Origin: an uncultured Clostridia bacterium
Lineage (GTDB): Bacteria; Bacillota; Clostridia; Monoglobales; Firm-18
DNA: 8,250 nucleotides
Reading direction: 5' to 3'
NCBI GenBank assembly: GCA_937914775.1
Contig: CALDNB010000006.1
Coordinates: 1-8,250, forward strand
Numbering within the stretch: the first letter of the stretch is position 1; each line of letters opens with the position of its first letter. Below, piece after piece: positions 6,037-8,250 of the stretch. The position numbers were made by a program, and so were the translations under genes. The notes beneath the pieces were generated by a model that was given only the letters and a program-made list of their open reading frames with translations, searched no databases and was not told the origin of the DNA.

Positions 6037-7332
6037 ATGACAACATTAAGAGGTATTATGAATAAAGAACTTACTCCAATGGATGCTTTTGAACTGGGCA
6101 GGGTTCTTGTATCGCTGTTGCCTTCTTTGGAAAAACCCAAAGTAATAATTGGCAGAGATCCCCGTATGTCCGGTGATATGTATGAATGTGCCTTAACTTC
6201 AGGATTGCTGAGCGCAGGTGCAGATGTCGTACTTTTGGGTATTGTGCCTACCCCTGCAATGTCTTATTTGACAAAACTTTATGAGGCTGATGCGGGTATT
6301 TCCATCTGCGATTCAGACGGTCTTTATAATTATAACGGTTTTGTAGTTTTCAACAAAGACGGCAGTTTTTATAATGGCAATATTGATATTGAAAAAGCAG
6401 TTCCATTGGTTGTCAGCGATAATATTGGAACAGTAACAAGAAAAAATGACAGTATATTTGATTATATAAGTTTTGTAAAATCTACAGTTAACTCAGATTT
6501 AAAAGGGATTAAGATTGCCGTTGACTGTGCTAATGGCGTTAATTCTATAATCGGACCTGACATTTTTGAAGATTTAGGTGCAACTGTTTTTGTAATCAAT
6601 AACACTCCAGACGGCAAAAATATTAATCTTGACTGCGGAACAACTAACACAGAGGCTTTACAGAAATTTGTTGTGGAATCAGGCGCAGATGTGGGTGTAG
6701 CGTTTAACGGAAACGGCGATAAGGTTATTTTTGTTGACGAAAAAGGAAATGTTATTGACGGTGATAACATTATAGCAATTTGTGCTATTGATATGAAAAA
6801 CAAGAATCAGTTAAACGACGATACCATTTTGCTTACAACAAACAGTAATGTGGGGCTTGTTAATTCTGCATCTGATAATGAGATTACTGTTCTAGAAACT
6901 GTTGCAGATCACGAAAGTATTGCAGATGAGATTGTTTCTAATAATTATTCAATTGGCGGTGAACAGTCGGGTTATATTGTTTTTCCTGAGCACAGTGCTG
7001 TAAGCGATGGCCTTATTACTGCACTCAAGTTGCTTTGCATTTATAAAAACTGTGGCAAATATATGTCGTCTCTTGCTTCGTCGGCAAATGTTTTGCCTCA
7101 TATCTCTGTTAAAGCAAAGGTGAAACCTGAAAATTTAAATGCATACAAGGAAGATACGCTTATTGTAGCAGAATTAAGACAACTTAACGAAGATTTTAAT
7201 GGTAACGGGAAAGCCGTTATCTTTGTTGACGATGAAAGCAATCTTGAAGTTGCAATAGAGGGAGAAGACCTTGAATTTATTACTAAACATGCACAGGATT
7301 TGGCTCAACTTATAGAACTAAAATATAATTAG
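6037..7332 (+). CDS. Phosphohexomutase-family protein (GlmM/ManB-like), probable pseudoenzyme
   Basis: A 431-residue member of the alpha-D-phosphohexomutase superfamily, which normally moves phosphate between C1 and C6 of hexose phosphates. Family features kept: LRGIMNKELTP (residues 4-14), GRDPRMSG near 41, PTPAMSYL, GGEQSGY (307-313, sugar-binding loop) and a DGLITALKLL helix. Active-site elements are altered. The serine loop reads CDSDGL (91-96) where GlmM has SASHNP; the candidate catalytic Ser93 remains but His-Asn-Pro is gone. The metal loop reads NGNGDK (224-229) instead of DGDxDR, so two of three metal Asp are Asn. The C-terminal phosphate loop (RPSGTEP in active enzymes) is replaced by FVDDESN (396-402). 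The N-terminal FGTDG is also missing. The frame is intact, arguing for a retained non-catalytic role. The ATG at 6037 is chosen over an upstream TTG (6022) because GAGGTG (6024-6029) is 7 bases before it. Family certain; lack of activity inferred. Confidence 0.85.
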   Translation: MTTLRGIMNKELTPMDAFELGRVLVSLLPSLEKPKVIIGRDPRMSGDMYECALTSGLLSAGADVVLLGIVPTPAMSYLTKLYEADAGISICDSDGLYNYNGFVVFNKDGSFYNGNIDIEKAVPLVVSDNIGTVTRKNDSIFDYISFVKSTVNSDLKGIKIAVDCANGVNSIIGPDIFEDLGATVFVINNTPDGKNINLDCGTTNTEALQKFVVESGADVGVAFNGNGDKVIFVDEKGNVIDGDNIIAICAIDMKNKNQLNDDTILLTTNSNVGLVNSASDNEITVLETVADHESIADEIVSNNYSIGGEQSGYIVFPEHSAVSDGLITALKLLCIYKNCGKYMSSLASSANVLPHISVKAKVKPENLNAYKEDTLIVAELRQLNEDFNGNGKAVIFVDDESNLEVAIEGEDLEFITKHAQDLAQLIELKYN

Positions 7333-7341
7333 GTGGTTATT

Positions 7342-7815
7342 ATGAAACTTAGAAACACATTATACGGTGCAGTAATTGCTGCAATCTACGCTGTAGTTTC
7401 AATTGTTTGCGCACCAATATGTTATGGACCTGTTCAAGTCAGATTGTCCGAAGCGCTAACCGTGTTACCTGCTATTACTCCCGTTGCAATTTGGGGCGTG
7501 TTTGTAGGCTGTTTTGTTGCTAATCTTGTGACTGGAAGTTTTATTGATATTATTTTTGGCAGTCTTACAACGCTTTTGGCGGCGTATTGTTCTTATAAAA
7601 TTAAAAATAATAAATGGCTTGTTCCGCTGCCGCCTGTTTTGTTAAACGGCCTTATTGTCGGCGGTTATTTAACTGCTATGTATGGCGGTCTATGGTATGT
7701 AAATATGTTGACTGTTACTGCAGGTCAGTTTGTATCTTGCTATCTTATTGGTATGCCGCTTTTGATAATTATTAAGAACAACAAACAAATTTACAATTTT
7801 CTTAAAAAGTCTTGA
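7342..7815 (+). CDS. queT: QueT transporter family protein (queuosine-precursor uptake type)
   Basis: A 157-residue membrane protein of the QueT family, the substrate-binding (S) component of ECF transporters thought to take up queuosine precursors. Seen: a hydrophobic first helix (residues 7-26), the family signature YGPVQVRLSEALTVLP (28-43), ITPVAIWGVFVGCFVANL (45-62), a FGSLTTLLAAY segment, PPVLLNGLIVGGYL and a final hydrophobic helix before a basic tail. Start: ATG at 7342 with AGGTGG (7331-7336) 5 bases upstream; an in-frame GTG three codons earlier (7333) lies inside that SD and is unlikely. The gene is 9 bases after the mutase-like gene, so it has no leader and no preQ1 riboswitch of its own, unlike many queT genes. 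The ECF energising subunits (EcfA, EcfA', EcfT) are not in the window and would be supplied elsewhere. The substrate is assigned by family only. Confidence 0.87.
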   Translation: MKLRNTLYGAVIAAIYAVVSIVCAPICYGPVQVRLSEALTVLPAITPVAIWGVFVGCFVANLVTGSFIDIIFGSLTTLLAAYCSYKIKNNKWLVPLPPVLLNGLIVGGYLTAMYGGLWYVNMLTVTAGQFVSCYLIGMPLLIIIKNNKQIYNFLKKS

Positions 7816-7840
7816 CATAACCGGGCCTTTATTGTATAAT
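7812..7840 (+). promoter_or_regulatory. Consensus SigA promoter for tRNA-Trp
   Basis: TTGACA (7812-7817) and TATAAT (7835-7840), both perfect, are separated by 17 bases. The -35 box overlaps the queT stop codon (7813-7815). The predicted transcript start is near 7847, giving a tRNA leader of about 9 bases. Such a promoter would give strong constitutive expression. Confidence 0.92.
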
Positions 7841-7855
7841 GTAAAGGTCGCAAAT

Positions 7856-7929
7856 AGGGGTATAATGTAATGGTAACATACCGGTCTCCAAAACCGTTCT
7901 TGAGGGTTCGAGTCCTTCTACCCCTGCCA
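7856..7929 (+). tRNA. tRNA-Trp (anticodon CCA)
   Basis: A 74-base cloverleaf. The acceptor stem AGGGGTA (7856-7862) pairs fully with TACCCCT (7919-7925), followed by discriminator G and an encoded CCA (7927-7929). The D-arm is 7865-7879, with GG in the loop. The anticodon loop CTCCAAA (7886-7892) gives anticodon CCA at 7888-7890, decoding UGG. The T-arm GAGGG/CCTTC encloses TTCGAGT (7907-7913). The G1-C72-type start seen in many tRNAs is A-U here, as is usual for bacterial tRNA-Trp. The outermost anticodon-stem pair (7881/7897) is C-U, a mismatch. The gene has its own promoter and terminator, but read-through from queT is also expected since no terminator separates them. Confidence 0.96.
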
Positions 7930-7936
7930 ATATATT

Positions 7937-7967
7937 TGGCTCAAACACTGGGTTTGAGCCATTTTTT
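7937..7967 (+). terminator. Intrinsic terminator after tRNA-Trp
   Basis: A 10-bp perfect stem, TGGCTCAAAC (7937-7946) and GTTTGAGCCA (7952-7961), with loop ACTGG and six T (7962-7967). It ends the tRNA transcript and, since none is found after queT, probably also the upstream operon. Confidence 0.94.
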
Positions 7968-8147
7968 ATTGTCAAAATTCGAGAGCGGCAATCTTCACTT
8001 TTTTGAGCATCAATTGTAATTTCGTTTGAAAATTTTTCACGGTGCATGGTCTTGTGATTCAAATAATTATGCCTGAAATGAGCATCAATTTCGTATACGG
8101 CCGCATCCGTTTGCAAGCGTTCCGTCTGCTACATCATCATTTTAGCA
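7968..8147. other. Intergenic stretch with no recognised gene
   Basis: These 180 bases carry no ORF with family resemblance on either strand. A minus-strand reading frame crosses it (start near 8116) but continues through the terminator and the antisense of the tRNA, so it is treated as spurious. The stretch does contain copies of a short repeated word (listed separately). A weak inverted pair (TTTGAA at about 8025 and TTCAAA at about 8058) is too far apart for a convincing hairpin. Confidence 0.6.
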
Positions 8148-8160
8148 TCACTTGATTTCG
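8004..8160. repeat. Three dispersed copies of an AGCATCA...TTTCG word
   Basis: Similar words occur at 8004-8024 (TGAGCATCAATTGTAATTTCG, bases 8004-8015 identical to the next copy), 8079-8093 (TGAGCATCAATTTCG) and 8143-8160 (TAGCATCACTTGATTTCG). They differ by short insertions between the AGCATCA and TTTCG halves. All are in the same orientation, 75 and 64 bases apart. The third overlaps the stop codon of the minus-strand gene at the right edge. Purpose unknown; chance cannot be excluded in A+T-rich DNA. Confidence 0.45.
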
Positions 8161-8250
8161 TCAATTCTGCCAATTTCGCCTGTAGATAACAATTCTACCA
8201 GAACATTTTTTGATTCTCGCAGAATATTTTTTGCCCCAAAATAAAATTCT
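8148..8250 (-). CDS. C-terminal tail of an unrecognised minus-strand protein (partial)
   Basis: Reading the minus strand from the right edge, one frame is open for 33 residues and ends at TGA (complement of 8148-8150). The residues near the end include GAKNILRESKNVLVELL and STGEIGRIDEIK. The segment is amphipathic, with a heptad-like pair KNILRES/KNVLVEL encoded by a nearly exact 21-base-spaced DNA repeat, so a C-terminal helix is likely. I do not recognise the family. It converges on the tRNA operon. The length is short enough that a chance open frame is possible; the protein-like composition makes a real gene somewhat more likely than not. Confidence 0.5.
   Translation of the reverse strand, partial: EFYFGAKNILRESKNVLVELLSTGEIGRIDEIK

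Noticed and set aside
7333..7341. GTG at 7333 as the queT start
   Set aside because: This GTG lies inside the AGGTGG Shine-Dalgarno that serves ATG 7342, and the family N-terminus fits the ATG.
7332..7342. preQ1 riboswitch upstream of queT
   Set aside because: Only 9 bases separate queT from the preceding gene, leaving no room for an aptamer.
7829..8116. 95-codon minus-strand ORF whose end includes a GVEGLEPSRTVLETGMLPLHYTP-like stretch
   Set aside because: The recognisable part is simply the antisense translation of tRNA-Trp, a well-known annotation artefact. The frame also runs through the tRNA terminator, and no SD precedes its start.
8213..8233. ATTCT-CGC-AGAAT hairpin followed by a T-run as a terminator
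   Set aside because: The stem is only 5 bp and A-T rich, and it lies within the presumed coding tail of the minus-strand gene.

Overview
The window is A+T-rich DNA with tightly packed genes, strong AGGAGG-type ribosome binding sites, consensus TTGACA/TATAAT promoters, intrinsic terminators and a tRNA gene with an encoded CCA end. It also carries a YlmC/YmxH-type sporulation-family gene, a QueT-type transporter and an ACT-domain/UPF0210 pair. Together these point to a low-GC Gram-positive bacterium, most likely a member of the Clostridia. TGA is used as a stop and TGG as Trp, so the code is standard. No phage, IS element or CRISPR array is visible.

Region 1 (1-3909, + strand) is the 3' part of one operon: the tail of homoserine kinase (thrB), aspartokinase (lysC), 23S rRNA 2'-O-methyltransferase (rlmB), a stand-alone ACT-domain protein and a UPF0210/PFL-like protein. 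It ends at a strong hairpin terminator. The first two genes belong to aspartate-family amino-acid synthesis. lysC contains a well-placed internal Shine-Dalgarno and an in-frame GTG, which predict a separate ACT-only beta subunit as known for Bacillus aspartokinase II. Three of the five genes start with GTG or TTG.

Region 2 (3908-4135, - strand) is a 75-residue PRC-barrel protein of the YlmC/YmxH family, convergent with operon 1 and sharing its bidirectional terminator.

Region 3 (4168-7815, + strand) is a second operon driven by a near-consensus extended -10 promoter. It encodes a YhcH/YjgK/YiaL-family sugar-anomerase-like protein, a MATE exporter, a phosphohexomutase-family protein and a QueT-family transporter, with 9-15 bp between genes. 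The phosphohexomutase is the most unusual item. Its fold and sugar-binding loop are recognisable and the frame is intact, but the metal-binding loop (NGNGDK in place of DGDxDR), the SHNP part of the phosphoserine loop and the C-terminal phosphate-binding loop have all diverged. It is probably a pseudoenzyme.

Region 4 (7812-7967) is tRNA-Trp(CCA). Its own consensus promoter has a -35 box overlapping the queT stop codon, and it has its own terminator, which probably also ends operon 3. The last 280 bases hold no recognisable complete gene, but they contain a short dispersed repeat and the C-terminal tail of a minus-strand gene that runs off the window.
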